Source of the DNA: Fibrobacter sp. UBA4373
GTDB taxonomy: Bacteria > Fibrobacterota > Fibrobacteria > Fibrobacterales > Fibrobacteraceae
Reading direction: 5' to 3'
Length of the DNA stretch: 55,348 bases
NCBI GenBank assembly: GCA_002390045.1
Contig: DGSB01000036.1
Coordinates: forward strand, 1-55,348
Below, in pieces: positions 16,472 to 25,266 of the stretch (position 1 is the stretch's first letter; each line of letters begins with the position of its first letter). The translations under genes and the position numbers were made by a program. A model generated the notes under the pieces. It was not told the origin of the DNA. It saw only the letters and a program-made list of their open reading frames with translations, and did not search any database.

Positions 16472-17911
16472 TTACTTGGCAGCCTGAGCCTGGATAGAAG
16501 TCAAAGCGATCGTATAAACGATGTCTTCGACGAGAGCGCCGCGAGACAAGTCGTTCACCGGCTTGGCAAGCCCCTGGAGCATCGGGCCAACGGCGATCAC
16601 GCCCTGAGCGGAACGCTGAACAGCCTTGTAGCAGATGTTACCGGCGCAAAGGTCCGGGAACACGCAAACGGTAGCCTTGCCAGCAACAGCACTGCCCGGA
16701 GCCTTGAGCTTTGCAACGCTTTCGGTCGTTGCGGCATCGTACTGCAGCGGACCATCGATCGTGATGTCCGGACGAGCGTCTCGCACAGCCTGCGTTGCTG
16801 CCATGCAAAGTTCCACATCGTCACCCTTGCCGCTCTTGCCGGTACCGTAGCTGAGCATTGCCACACGAGCCGGAAGATTGAAAGCCTTTGCAGTATCGTG
16901 GCTCTGGATTGCGATGCCAGCGAGTTCTTCTGCAGTCGGGTTCAGGTTAATGGCGCAGTCACCGAACACATAAACTTGAGACGGGAGGCAAACAAAGAAG
17001 ACCGAGCTGATGGACTTTACGCCCGGAGCGCACTTGATTACCTGCAGAGCCGGACGAACGGTATCTGCGGTAGAGTGGACAGCGCCCGAAACGAGACCGT
17101 CGACTTCATCCTTCTTGAGCATCATCGTGCCGAGGAATACCGGATCCTTCAAGACTTCGCGAGCCTTTTCTTCGGTCATGCCCTTTGCCTTGCGAAGTTC
17201 TACAAGGAGCGGAACATACTTTTCGGCGAGTTCTGCAGTCGGTTCGATGATTTCAAAACCTGCCGGAACCGTCAAGTTCTGACGAGCGGCTTCCGCTTCG
17301 ACATCGGACTTTTTGGCAATGAGGACCGGAATTGCGATTTTGCGTTCATAGGCTTCGATAGCAGCCTTGAGAGTACGCGGTTCTGCACCTTCCGGGAGAA
17401 CGATGCGCTTCAGGCTACGAGAAGCGAGCTTGATCAAGTTGCGACGGAATTCCGCCTGAGAAATGCGATGTTCACATTCCGCGGTCAGGATCTTCTTGAC
17501 GGCGTCTTCGTTTGCCGTATCGCCGTCTGCGAGCACAAAGGCAACGCGGGCCTTTTCAGAAGCAAAGTCCGCAGCGACAATTGCACCGTTTTCATCGGTG
17601 TCTGCAACGAGAATCACGTCGGCATCGAGAGCGGCAGCGATCTGGATGTTCAAAGTTTCGCTACGAACGGTCTGTTCAAGCGCCACACCCGTAACAACAA
17701 AAGCTTCAGCAGAGGAATCCTGCACAGCTCCGACGAGAGCTTCCATCGAAGCATCTGCGCCTTGGGACTGCAAAACAGTCGGCACTTTTTCCGTGGCAAC
17801 GAACGATTCTACGGAAGCAACATTCTTTTTCACAACACTCAGGACAGATTCAGCAGCCTGGGCAAGATTCACTCCGGCAGAAGCCGGAACAACGAGAAAT
17901 ACGTGTTTCAT
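16472..17911 (-). CDS. pta: Phosphate acetyltransferase, short form
   Basis: 479 residues. The C-terminal two thirds (about 150-479) is the PTA_PTB catalytic domain, which interconverts acetyl-CoA and acetyl phosphate: LKRIVLPEGAEPRTLKAA, GLVSGAVHSTADTVRPALQ, the VFGDCAINLNP loop, and MLSYGTGKSGKG with FPDL.AGNI. The N-terminal 140 residues resemble a shortened version of the P-loop/DRTGG region of long (about 700-residue) Pta proteins but have no Walker motif. The start at 17911 (MKHVFLV) is preferred to 17923 because GGAG lies 6-7 nt before it. Its own terminator follows; an acetate kinase gene is not in view. Confidence 0.92.
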   Translation of the reverse strand: MKHVFLVVPASAGVNLAQAAESVLSVVKKNVASVESFVATEKVPTVLQSQGADASMEALVGAVQDSSAEAFVVTGVALEQTVRSETLNIQIAAALDADVILVADTDENGAIVAADFASEKARVAFVLADGDTANEDAVKKILTAECEHRISQAEFRRNLIKLASRSLKRIVLPEGAEPRTLKAAIEAYERKIAIPVLIAKKSDVEAEAARQNLTVPAGFEIIEPTAELAEKYVPLLVELRKAKGMTEEKAREVLKDPVFLGTMMLKKDEVDGLVSGAVHSTADTVRPALQVIKCAPGVKSISSVFFVCLPSQVYVFGDCAINLNPTAEELAGIAIQSHDTAKAFNLPARVAMLSYGTGKSGKGDDVELCMAATQAVRDARPDITIDGPLQYDAATTESVAKLKAPGSAVAGKATVCVFPDLCAGNICYKAVQRSAQGVIAVGPMLQGLAKPVNDLSRGALVEDIVYTIALTSIQAQAAK

Positions 17912-17940
17912 AACTAACTCCATTTCGTATTCTTGGCCTA

Positions 17941-17948
17941 AAAAATAG
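17941..17948 (-). promoter_or_regulatory. Candidate -7/-10 box of pta
   Basis: The minus strand reads TATTTTTT within GCTATTTTTTAGG, in the 40-bp gap between the activator gene and pta. The same TATTTTTTA core recurs before lysC and the AlkD-like gene. It predicts a leader of about 25 nt carrying the GGAG. Confidence 0.4.
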
Positions 17949-17951
17949 CAT

Positions 17952-18857
17952 TTACGACGGCTTTGGGCGAGCGGAATTTTTCTTTAATTGATAACAGAGG
18001 GACCCTCGACTGATTCCTAGAATTTGAGCGGCACGGCTCTTGTTATTTCGACATTCTTGTAACACTTCTACAATACGGTTCCAAGACGGAGTATTCCCAT
18101 AACGGTAAATTTTTCGGGGTTCCCGAGCTCCGATTTCGCGAAACGAATGCGTATCCCAAGGTTCTCCGGCAAGGATTTCTTCTAGCGAGTCTCCCAAATT
18201 TTGCAACAGCTGATAACGTTCGAGAACATTTTTCAGCTGGCGAACGTTCCCCGGCCAAGGAAAGCTGCACAAAGTACGCAATTCTCCTTGCGAAAGTTCC
18301 TTTCCTGCAATTTTCCACCAGATTTCTTTCGCAATCGTTTTCAAATCGTCGATCCTTTCGCGAAGCGGCAACAGATGAATCGGAAAAACGTTTAACCGAA
18401 AAAAGAGATCTTCGCGAAAGCGACCCGCCTTAACCGCCGCCTGTAAATTCCGGTGCGTCGCGCAGACAAGCCTAAAGTCTACGGGAACGCTCTGCTGCGA
18501 ACCGATTGGCGTCACCGCCCGTTCTTGTAGAATCCGCAATAGACGAGTTTGACTTTCCAACGGAAGCTCCCCAATTTCATCTAAGAAAAGCGTTCCGTGG
18601 TCTGCGGCACGGACAAATCCAAGCTGGTTTACCACGGCTCCGGTGTATGCGCCGCGACAAGAGCCCTCGAACAAGCTTTCGATTAAGCCCGGACTGATCG
18701 CTCCGCAATTCACCGCAACAAAAGGCCCCTTGGAACGGGAACTCAACGCATGCAAGCTCCGAGCCATCACTTCCTTTCCCGTTCCGGATTCCCCGCAAAT
18801 CAGAACCGGGACCGACGAGTTCGATGCAATTTTCAAAAGTCTTTTTGCGTCTGCCAT
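17952..18857 (-). CDS. Sigma-54-type transcriptional activator lacking a sensory domain
   Basis: 301 residues. The AAA+ sigma-54 interaction domain begins almost at residue 1: Walker A GESGTGKE, the sigma-54-contact loop GAYTGA (a known variant of GAFTGA), Walker B TLFLDEIGE, and R-finger region FREDLFFRLNVFPI. A Fis-type helix-turn-helix ends the protein (NKSRAAQILGISRGSLCYQL). There is no receiver, GAF or PAS domain, so activity may be set by abundance or by a partner, as in PspF. GGGAG precedes the ATG. It lies 40 bp upstream of pta in the same direction and is divergent from lysC. I found no -24/-12 promoter by eye, so its target is open. Confidence 0.88.
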   Translation of the reverse strand: MADAKRLLKIASNSSVPVLICGESGTGKEVMARSLHALSSRSKGPFVAVNCGAISPGLIESLFEGSCRGAYTGAVVNQLGFVRAADHGTLFLDEIGELPLESQTRLLRILQERAVTPIGSQQSVPVDFRLVCATHRNLQAAVKAGRFREDLFFRLNVFPIHLLPLRERIDDLKTIAKEIWWKIAGKELSQGELRTLCSFPWPGNVRQLKNVLERYQLLQNLGDSLEEILAGEPWDTHSFREIGAREPRKIYRYGNTPSWNRIVEVLQECRNNKSRAAQILGISRGSLCYQLKKNSARPKPS

Positions 18858-18899
18858 GACTCTCCCAAATTTTCATTTTTAAAAAAGTGCGAATGCCTA

Positions 18900-18924
18900 T
18901 TTTAAGACGCTCAACGCCTTAAAA
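18900..18924. promoter_or_regulatory. 25-bp inverted repeat in the divergent activator/lysC promoter region
   Basis: TTTTAAGACG, 5-nt spacer, CGCCTTAAAA: 9 of 10 arm positions pair. It ends 17 bp upstream of the candidate lysC -7 box and 43 bp from the activator start, so it could be an operator for either gene. Neither strand has a T-tract after the stem, which argues against a terminator. Confidence 0.35.
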
Positions 18925-18941
18925 AATCCACCAAGGATTGC

Positions 18942-18949
18942 TATTTTTT
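18942..18949 (+). promoter_or_regulatory. Candidate -7/-10 box of lysC
   Basis: TATTTTTT inside GCTATTTTTTAC. It predicts a leader of about 25 nt that contains AGGA shortly before the lysC ATG. Confidence 0.4.
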
Positions 18950-18980
18950 ACAAAAAACTTTTTTACAAAAGGATTCTCAA

Positions 18981-20303
18981 ATGGCCGACCGTATCGTTTG
19001 TAAATTCGGCGGAAGTTCCGTTGCCGAAGCCAAACAGTTCCAGAAAGTCAAAGCGATTGTCGAAGGCGACAAGCGCCGCAAAGTAGTCGTTGTTTCCGCT
19101 CCGGGCAAACGCAACCCGAAAGAAACGAAGCTTACCGACCTTCTCTACACCACATACGATCTCGCTTCCAAGCATCTCGACTTTTCCACTCCGTGGAAAA
19201 TGATCAGCGATCGTTACCTGGACATTGCCAAGGATTTGAATCTTGCGACCAAGATCGGTGACGACCTTGCCGCTCTCGAAAGCAAGCTCAAAAACGAAAT
19301 CGAAACCGTGACCACGGACTTCCTCGTTTCCCGCGGTGAATTTCTCTGCGCCCGTTTGATGGCAGAATATCTCGGAGCCAAGTTTGTCGATTCCTATGAT
19401 CTCATCGCATTCGATGAACGTTACCGCATTACCCCGAAGAGCTACGAAACGATCGCTCAGACGCTCTCCGACGAAAATCAGCTGTATGTGGTCCCGGGCT
19501 TCTACGGTGAAGGCCCGCACAAGCAGGTGAAGACGTTCTCCCGCGGTGGTTCGGACATTTCTGGCGCAGTGCTCGCCAACGGCATCAACGCAATCATCTA
19601 CGAAAACTGGACAGACGTTTCCGGCATGCTCATGACGGATCCCCGCATCGTTGAAAGTCCGAAGCCGATCAGCTACGTCAGCTACCGCGAAATTCGCGAA
19701 CTTTCTTACTCGGGCGCAAGCGTTCTCCATGATGAATCCATCGCTCCGTGCCGCGCAAAGAACATTCCGATCAACATCCGTAACACGAACCGTCCGGAAG
19801 ACGCCGGCACGATTATCGGACCTACCCCGGAAAAGAACGACCTCCCGATTACCGGTATCGCCGGCCGTAAGGGCTTCTCGATGATCTACATCGAAAAGAG
19901 CATGATGAACAAGGAAGTCGGTTTTGGCCGTCGCGTGCTCGCCATTCTTGAAGGCGAAGGTCTTTCTTACGAACTCAGCCCGAGCGGTATCGACTCCATG
20001 TCCATCGTTGTAGACACGAAGTCTCTGGAAGCCGTCCAGGAAGCTGTTCTCGAAGACATCCTTCTCCAGATGCATCCTGACCGCGTGAAAGTCTTCCCGG
20101 GCATTAGCCTTGTGGCCACCGTGGGTCATGGAATGACGAACAAGATCGGTATTGCCGCAAAGCTTTTCAATGCTCTTGCCGAAAAAGAAATCAACATTCG
20201 AATCATCGACCAGGGATCTTCGCAGATCAACATTCTCGTCGGCGTCGATGAAGCAAGCATGGAAGATGCAATCCGCGCAATTTACGCTGCATTCGTGAAA
20301 TAA
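18981..20303 (+). CDS. lysC: Aspartokinase
   Basis: 440 residues. It phosphorylates aspartate, the first step to lysine, threonine, methionine and diaminopimelate. The kinase domain opens VCKFGGSSVAEA and contains TDFLVSRGE, VPGFYGE and FSRGGSDISG; two ACT regulatory domains follow (about 300-440, with NKIGIAAKLFNALAEKEINIRIIDQGSSQ), so feedback inhibition is expected. It is a monofunctional enzyme without a homoserine dehydrogenase part. AGGA precedes the ATG. lysA lies 16 kb away in the same window and metH also serves this pathway family. Confidence 0.95.
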   Translation: MADRIVCKFGGSSVAEAKQFQKVKAIVEGDKRRKVVVVSAPGKRNPKETKLTDLLYTTYDLASKHLDFSTPWKMISDRYLDIAKDLNLATKIGDDLAALESKLKNEIETVTTDFLVSRGEFLCARLMAEYLGAKFVDSYDLIAFDERYRITPKSYETIAQTLSDENQLYVVPGFYGEGPHKQVKTFSRGGSDISGAVLANGINAIIYENWTDVSGMLMTDPRIVESPKPISYVSYREIRELSYSGASVLHDESIAPCRAKNIPINIRNTNRPEDAGTIIGPTPEKNDLPITGIAGRKGFSMIYIEKSMMNKEVGFGRRVLAILEGEGLSYELSPSGIDSMSIVVDTKSLEAVQEAVLEDILLQMHPDRVKVFPGISLVATVGHGMTNKIGIAAKLFNALAEKEINIRIIDQGSSQINILVGVDEASMEDAIRAIYAAFVK

Positions 20304-20321
20304 TTAATTTATATTCAACGT

Positions 20322-20343
20322 GGCCTGCTTTGGGTAGCAGGCC
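20322..20343 (+). terminator. Hairpin between lysC and the methyltransferase gene
   Basis: Perfect 8-bp stem GGCCTGCT / AGCAGGCC with a 6-nt loop, 18 bp after the lysC stop, followed by a pyrimidine-rich but broken T-tract (ATCTTCCTTCTTT). It is probably the lysC terminator. A TATATTCA box at 20310 would place it instead in the leader of the next gene, so attenuation is an alternative. Confidence 0.5.
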
Positions 20344-20370
20344 ATCTTCCTTCTTTGGGGACTTATTTTT

Positions 20371-21462
20371 ATGTTTGATTCTTATTACCAAGACGATATC
20401 GACGCTGTCAATGCGAAATTCGAAGCTCAGAAAATCGCATTTGCGCCTCTTTCCTTCCAAGCAGCCCGCGCCCTGCGCGACTTTGGCATTTTGGAGCTTG
20501 TCAGCAAATCCCGCCGCAAAGGCATTACCGTTAAGGAAATCTCCGAAAAAACGGGGCTTTCGGAATATGGAGTCGGAGTTCTCATGGAAATGGGACTTGG
20601 CATGGGAATGCTCAAGCTCAAAAAAGATTCCCCGGAAGACAATCTTCTTTACACGCTCAGCAAAGTCGGCTTTTTCGTGATGACCGATGACATGACCCGC
20701 GTGAACATGGACTTTTCGGAAGACGTTTGCTACGCAGGCGCAGACGATCTTGCCGAATCCATCAAGAACGGCAAGCCGGAAGGATTGAAGCACTTCGGCA
20801 AATGGACGACCGTTTACGAAGGCCTTTCCCAGTGCAGCGACCAGTTCAAGAAGAGTTGGTTCGGATTTGACCATTTCTATTCCGATCTCGCATTCCCGGA
20901 AGCGCTTCCGATCGTTTATTCGAAGCCGGTCAAGCGTCTCTTTGACATCGGCGGAAACACCGCCAAGTGGGCCATTCAGTGCTGCAAGTACAATCCGGAT
21001 GTTCAGGTTTCGATTATCGACCTTCCGGGCCAAACGGCTGTGGCAGAAAAGAACGCAAAGGCCGCCGGTTTTGAAGACCGCATTTCGACAATCCCGTGCA
21101 ACGTTCTCGACAGCACCACGGAATTTCCGAAAGGCGCCGATGCCATTTGGATGAGCCAGTTCCTCGACTGTTTCTCTTTGCATCAGATTACAAAGATTCT
21201 CAAAAAGATCCACCCGGCAGCCAGCGCAGAAACCGACGTTTACGTTCTCGAACCGATTTGGGACAAACAACGTTTTGAAGCCGCAGCCTATTCGCTCCAG
21301 GCCACTTCGCTGTACTTTACATGCATCGCAAACGGCAACAGCAAAATGTACCGCTTCGACGAGCTGAAGAACGCCATTGAAGAAGGCGGCTTTGAACTGA
21401 AGGAAGCCCACCATAACTTGGGCATCAACTGTTACACCCTTTTCCGTTTCCGTAAAAAATGA
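20371..21462 (+). CDS. SAM-dependent O-methyltransferase of the aryl polyene cluster
   Basis: 363 residues. The N-terminal winged-helix region (about 25-100, LVSKSRRKGITVKEISEKTGLSE) resembles the dimerisation domain of plant- and polyketide-type O-methyltransferases. The Rossmann methyltransferase domain follows, with motif I FDIGGNTAKWAI, the acidic residue in SIIDLPGQ, and the WMSQFLDCF motif. By position it corresponds to the methyltransferase (ApeB) of known aryl polyene clusters, which methylates the aryl head group. Its stop overlaps the next ATG by 4 bp. Which position it methylates, and on what intermediate, is not known. Confidence 0.82.
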   Translation: MFDSYYQDDIDAVNAKFEAQKIAFAPLSFQAARALRDFGILELVSKSRRKGITVKEISEKTGLSEYGVGVLMEMGLGMGMLKLKKDSPEDNLLYTLSKVGFFVMTDDMTRVNMDFSEDVCYAGADDLAESIKNGKPEGLKHFGKWTTVYEGLSQCSDQFKKSWFGFDHFYSDLAFPEALPIVYSKPVKRLFDIGGNTAKWAIQCCKYNPDVQVSIIDLPGQTAVAEKNAKAAGFEDRISTIPCNVLDSTTEFPKGADAIWMSQFLDCFSLHQITKILKKIHPAASAETDVYVLEPIWDKQRFEAAAYSLQATSLYFTCIANGNSKMYRFDELKNAIEEGGFELKEAHHNLGINCYTLFRFRKK

Positions 21463-22064
21463 GCATCTACGTCAAAAAATTCTCCGCATGGACAGACGCA
21501 GAAAATCTGCCAAAGCTCGCCTTTGTGCCGATGCTCTTTCGCAGACGTTTGAGCGGAGCGACCAAGATGGTCGTTTATACGGTTCATGAAGTTTCGGAAG
21601 GTCTTCCTCCTGTACATATGACGTTTGCCTCCGAATTCGGAGAAATTCAACGCCAGTACAAGATTTCGGAAGGGATTCTCGCCTCGGGCGAAGTTTCCCC
21701 GGCGCAGTTCAGCCTTTCGGTTTTTAACGCCCCGGTTGCCTCGGCGTCGATTACCGAAAAGAACATGGCTGGCTACAGTGCGGTCTTTGCAGGCAAAAAG
21801 TCTTTTGAAAACGGTTTGAAGGAAGCGGCGGCGCCGCTTCTTTCGGGTCGCGAAAAGGAACGCATTTTTGTCTTTGCAGACGAACGTTTGCCAGAAGCCT
21901 ACGCTTCCATTTCCAACTATCCGAATACCGTATGCGCCCTTGCCATTCGTCTTTCGACGGATCCGCAAGATGCGATTTGCGAACTTGACTTGTCGCCCCT
22001 CCCTGAAGGTAATTCTGCTGCTGACCAAGCGTTGACTTTTTTGAAGACTCGCCTGCCGCAATGA
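21459..22064 (+). CDS. Ketosynthase-like chain-length factor
   Basis: 201 residues resembling the beta-ketoacyl synthase N-terminal-like family (Ketoacyl-synt_2, PF13723) of aryl polyene clusters. The recognisable core is FASEFGEIQRQYKISEGIL, then SPAQFSLSVFNAPVASASI. It lacks the active-site Cys and His residues, so it should act as the non-catalytic partner of a ketosynthase (ApeC role). Both ends are coupled by ATGA overlaps, to the methyltransferase before and the acyltransferase after. Confidence 0.8.
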   Translation: MSIYVKKFSAWTDAENLPKLAFVPMLFRRRLSGATKMVVYTVHEVSEGLPPVHMTFASEFGEIQRQYKISEGILASGEVSPAQFSLSVFNAPVASASITEKNMAGYSAVFAGKKSFENGLKEAAAPLLSGREKERIFVFADERLPEAYASISNYPNTVCALAIRLSTDPQDAICELDLSPLPEGNSAADQALTFLKTRLPQ

Positions 22065-22870
22065 AACCTATTCAAAGAATCCTTTATGTTTGGCGACTAC
22101 TCGCCAAAGTAATTTCGTATGCCTCTTTTGGCGGAGCAAGCGCCCTGTTCTCCTGCCTGTTCCCGATTATCTTTGTGATTTCGGGATTTAACAAAGAGCG
22201 CTTCAAGAAGATTTCCCGAGCCATCAATTTGCGCTGGTTCAAACTGTTCGTTTGGGAAATGACCGTTCTCGGCATTTTGAAGCTGCGCGTGGATCACGCG
22301 GAGCGCATCAAGGACATTCATTCGTGTGTCGTCGTGGCCAATCACCCGTCGCTGTTGGATGTCGTGATGCTCTTTTCGATCGTGCCGAATGTGAACTGTA
22401 TCGTCAAAGGATCGCTCGGAAAAACGCCGTTCATTCACAACGTGGTGAACACGCTTTTCATTCCAAATTCGCTTTCCTTTGAAGAACAGATGACTCGGGC
22501 TTCGGAAGGAATGGAATGTGGAGAATCGCTGATTATTTTCCCCGAAGGAACGCGCACACGTCCGGGTGAACCGTTGCAGTTGAAAAAGGGCGCAGCTCGA
22601 TTCGCGTTGCACGGATTTCACAACGTGCAGCCGATCTACATCGGCGGAAACGAAAAGATCGGGCTTCGGAAGCATGACAAATACTTTAGCTTCCACCCGA
22701 CCGAGCGTTACCATTACAACATCGACATCTTAGAGCCGATCGATACCAAAAAATACAGCTCCCATTCGGAACCCGCAGCGGTCAATCTCTTGACCGAAGA
22801 ACTGCGAGAAACCTTTGAGAGCTATCGAAAGAACGATCCGGAAAATCCGGCGAATCTTATACGCGCTTAA
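22061..22870 (+). CDS. PlsC-type acyltransferase of the aryl polyene cluster
   Basis: 269 residues of the lysophosphatidic-acid-acyltransferase fold. It has an N-terminal hydrophobic segment (about 15-35), catalytic NHPSLLD (HX4D), the IVKGSLGKTPF block, and FPEGTRTRPGEPLQLKKGAARFA. It probably transfers an acyl or polyene chain to a lipid anchor for membrane display (ApeD position). Its start overlaps the chain-length factor stop by 4 bp and its 3' end overlaps the convergent ketosynthase gene by 14 bp. Confidence 0.85.
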   Translation: MKPIQRILYVWRLLAKVISYASFGGASALFSCLFPIIFVISGFNKERFKKISRAINLRWFKLFVWEMTVLGILKLRVDHAERIKDIHSCVVVANHPSLLDVVMLFSIVPNVNCIVKGSLGKTPFIHNVVNTLFIPNSLSFEEQMTRASEGMECGESLIIFPEGTRTRPGEPLQLKKGAARFALHGFHNVQPIYIGGNEKIGLRKHDKYFSFHPTERYHYNIDILEPIDTKKYSSHSEPAAVNLLTEELRETFESYRKNDPENPANLIRA

Positions 22871-24083
22871 AGATCAGCGACGTGTTGATTCCGCCGAACG
22901 CGAAATTATTCGACATCACATATTCGGTGTCAATTTCGCGACCTTCGCCGACAATGTAATCGAGCGGAGCGCAAGCGGGATCGACATTTTTCAAGTTCAA
23001 GTTTGGAGCAAACCATTTACGATTCATCATCATAATGGAGAGCCAAGCTTCGATACCGCCACAGGCGCCAAGCGAGTGTCCGATATAAGTCTTTAACGTG
23101 CTAATCGGCACTGCGCGGCCCTTGAAGGCACCAAACGTCGCCTGGGATTCCGCAATGTCACCGCTCTTTGTCGCCGTGCCGTGACCATTCACATAGCCAA
23201 TCTGTTCCGGACCGATTCCCGCCTTTTTCATCGCGAGTTCAAGAGCGATCTGCATCGTTTCCTTTTTCGGATTCGTCAGATGGTTGCCGTCCGTATTCGT
23301 GCCAAAGCCGACCAGTTCCGCATAGATGTGGGCACCGCGAGCCTTTGCGTGTTCATATTCTTCCAAAATAATGGATCCAGCACCTTCGCCGACCACAAGA
23401 CCATCACGGTCGCGGTCATACGATGCCGGCGTAATTTTCGGCGTGTCGTTCTTAACACTTGTCGCAAAAAGGACATCGAATACAGCCGAGCATGTCGGGT
23501 TCAATTCTTCTGCACCGCCCGCGATCATCACGTCCTGTTCACCATTGGCAATCGCTTCTGCAGCGTAGCCAATGGAAAGACTTCCTGCCGTGCAAGCGGT
23601 ATTCGTCGTAATCAAACGGCCCGTCAAGCCGAGCAAAACGCTAATATTCACAGCACACGTCTGAGGCATGCAGCGAATGTAAGAGGTTGCCGTAATCTTT
23701 GTCGAGTCATTGTCCATAATCATCGACATGAATTCTTTAATCGCATCGAAGTTGCCCATGGAAGAACCGTAAGCAACGCCCACACGGCCCGCTTTGAGTT
23801 CCGGGTCGTTCAAATCATAACCCGCTTTGACCAAAGCCCGTTCTGCAGTCGCATAAGCCATTTGTGCGACACGTCCCATGCCACGCATCATTTTCCGTGA
23901 AAATTCCGGAATCGCAAAAGGAATCGGAGCCGCCAACCGAGTATTGATCTGTTCATACTTTTCCCAGTCCGGCATATAAGCGACACAGTTTTCATACTGA
24001 TGCAATCTTTCAAAAATTGCGTCATCTTCGAAACCTAAAGGAGAAAGAGCGGCGCCACCTGTAATTACAACTCGACGAGTCAT
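22857..24083 (-). CDS. 3-oxoacyl-ACP synthase, FabF-like (ApeR position)
   Basis: 408 residues. The thiolase-fold triad is complete: Cys164 in TACTAGS, His in NGHGTAT and His in YIGHSLGACGG. DGLVVGEGAGSIIL and NNFAFGGINTSLIF are typical of FabF/KAS II enzymes. It extends the growing polyene with malonyl-ACP units. It is the last gene of the minus-strand operon, with an ATGA overlap to the ketoreductase. In known aryl polyene clusters the fourth gene of the ketosynthase-dehydratase-ketoreductase-ketosynthase block is ApeR. Confidence 0.92.
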   Translation of the reverse strand: MTRRVVITGGAALSPLGFEDDAIFERLHQYENCVAYMPDWEKYEQINTRLAAPIPFAIPEFSRKMMRGMGRVAQMAYATAERALVKAGYDLNDPELKAGRVGVAYGSSMGNFDAIKEFMSMIMDNDSTKITATSYIRCMPQTCAVNISVLLGLTGRLITTNTACTAGSLSIGYAAEAIANGEQDVMIAGGAEELNPTCSAVFDVLFATSVKNDTPKITPASYDRDRDGLVVGEGAGSIILEEYEHAKARGAHIYAELVGFGTNTDGNHLTNPKKETMQIALELAMKKAGIGPEQIGYVNGHGTATKSGDIAESQATFGAFKGRAVPISTLKTYIGHSLGACGGIEAWLSIMMMNRKWFAPNLNLKNVDPACAPLDYIVGEGREIDTEYVMSNNFAFGGINTSLIFKRV

Positions 24084-24799
24084 GCGAGACCTCCATTCAC
24101 AGAAATTACTTGGCGCGTAATATAACCTGCGCCTTCCGAAAGCAAGAAGACAACTGTCGCTGCGACTTCTTCCGGTTTACCGACACGATGCATCGGAATT
24201 GCCGGCAAAATCATATCCACCGGAGCATCCTTGATCATTTCCGTTTCGATGACACCCGGAGCAATGCTGTTCACCGTAATGTTACGGCTTGCAAGTTCCA
24301 CAGCAAGAGCCTTGCTTGCGGCAATGATACCGCCCTTACTTGCGCTGTAATTGACCTGGCCACGGTTGCCGATCACGCCCGAAACAGAAGCGATCGTCAC
24401 AATACGGCCCTTGCGCTTGCGGCACATCGGCATCACGATCGGGTGCAGAACATTGTAGAAACCGTTCAGGTTCACATCGAGAACCTTGTCCCAATATTCA
24501 TCCGTCATTGCCGGGAATGCAGCATCACGGCAAATACCCGAAGAAAGGACCACGCCAAAATAGGCTCCGTTTTCCTTCACATCGTTTTCGAGGATCGTCT
24601 TGCAATTTTCACGATCCGCTACGTTGAACTGAATCAGCTGAATTTTGTCTCCAAACTCCTTTTGAAGTTCTACCAGCGATTCCGCATGACTGTTATAATG
24701 AGCCACCACATGATAGCCCGCAGCCAGAACCGCTTTGACAATCGCCAAGCCGATACCGCCACTTGCACCGGTAACAAGAACTCTTTTTACTTCATCCAT
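24080..24799 (-). CDS. 3-oxoacyl-ACP reductase, FabG-like (ApeQ position)
   Basis: 239 residues of the short-chain dehydrogenase family. The NADP-binding motif TGASGGIG lies at the N-terminus; catalytic Ser is in IASVSGV and Tyr-Lys in NYSASKGG. It reduces the beta-keto group before dehydration in each polyene cycle. The gap to the upstream dehydratase gene is 2 bp. Confidence 0.93.
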   Translation of the reverse strand: MDEVKRVLVTGASGGIGLAIVKAVLAAGYHVVAHYNSHAESLVELQKEFGDKIQLIQFNVADRENCKTILENDVKENGAYFGVVLSSGICRDAAFPAMTDEYWDKVLDVNLNGFYNVLHPIVMPMCRKRKGRIVTIASVSGVIGNRGQVNYSASKGGIIAASKALAVELASRNITVNSIAPGVIETEMIKDAPVDMILPAIPMHRVGKPEEVAATVVFLLSEGAGYITRQVISVNGGLA

Positions 24800-24801
24800 A
24801 T

Positions 24802-25266
24802 TTATACTCCTAAAGTCTTTTTCGGATCGTCCACTTCAATCGTATTCATCGTCGCGGCCACGATCTGCTTATCATTCAAAAAGATCTTCCCTTCAAACGT
24901 TACCGCCATATCCATGCGAACCGTCTGGCGCACCCAAATATGAACCGTAGAACCTGCCGGAAAAACATTCGTTTCCGACTTAAAGTTTGTAACGCTCAAA
25001 ATGAAGCCCATCTTCGGCGGTGTATGTGTCGCAAGTCCAACAAGACCCGTCATCACGGAAACGCTTTGAGCCATATATTCAAAGCCAATCCAGACAGGGA
25101 CGCCGCCATAGGACTCTTCATAAAACATACTCTGATCGGTAATGTCCACTTCCGTTTCTACTTCTACCGTATCGAAGTTATACGAGACAACGCGATCAAG
25201 CAAATGCATATGTCCCTTATGCGGAACCAGGGCTGCTACTTTTTCGTGAGTATCAAATTCAGTCAT
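24802..25266 (-). CDS. Hotdog-fold 3-hydroxyacyl-ACP dehydratase (ApeP position)
   Basis: 154 residues of the FabA/FabZ-like hotdog type used in aryl polyene synthesis. The start VAALVPHKGHMHLLDRVV matches the FabZ opening (..PHR.PFLLVDRV). The middle has GVPVWIGFEYMAQSVSVMTGL, with Glu in the helix in place of FabZ's catalytic acidic residue, and PKMGFILSVTNFKS. It makes the double bond in each cycle. Coupled to the upstream ketosynthase by a TAATG overlap. Confidence 0.85.
   Translation of the reverse strand: MTEFDTHEKVAALVPHKGHMHLLDRVVSYNFDTVEVETEVDITDQSMFYEESYGGVPVWIGFEYMAQSVSVMTGLVGLATHTPPKMGFILSVTNFKSETNVFPAGSTVHIWVRQTVRMDMAVTFEGKIFLNDKQIVAATMNTIEVDDPKKTLGV

Noticed and set aside
16302..16487. 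Short plus-strand ORF in the phnX/pta gap
   Set aside because: It contains the dyad and the terminator hairpin and ends inside pta, with no ribosome binding site or family.
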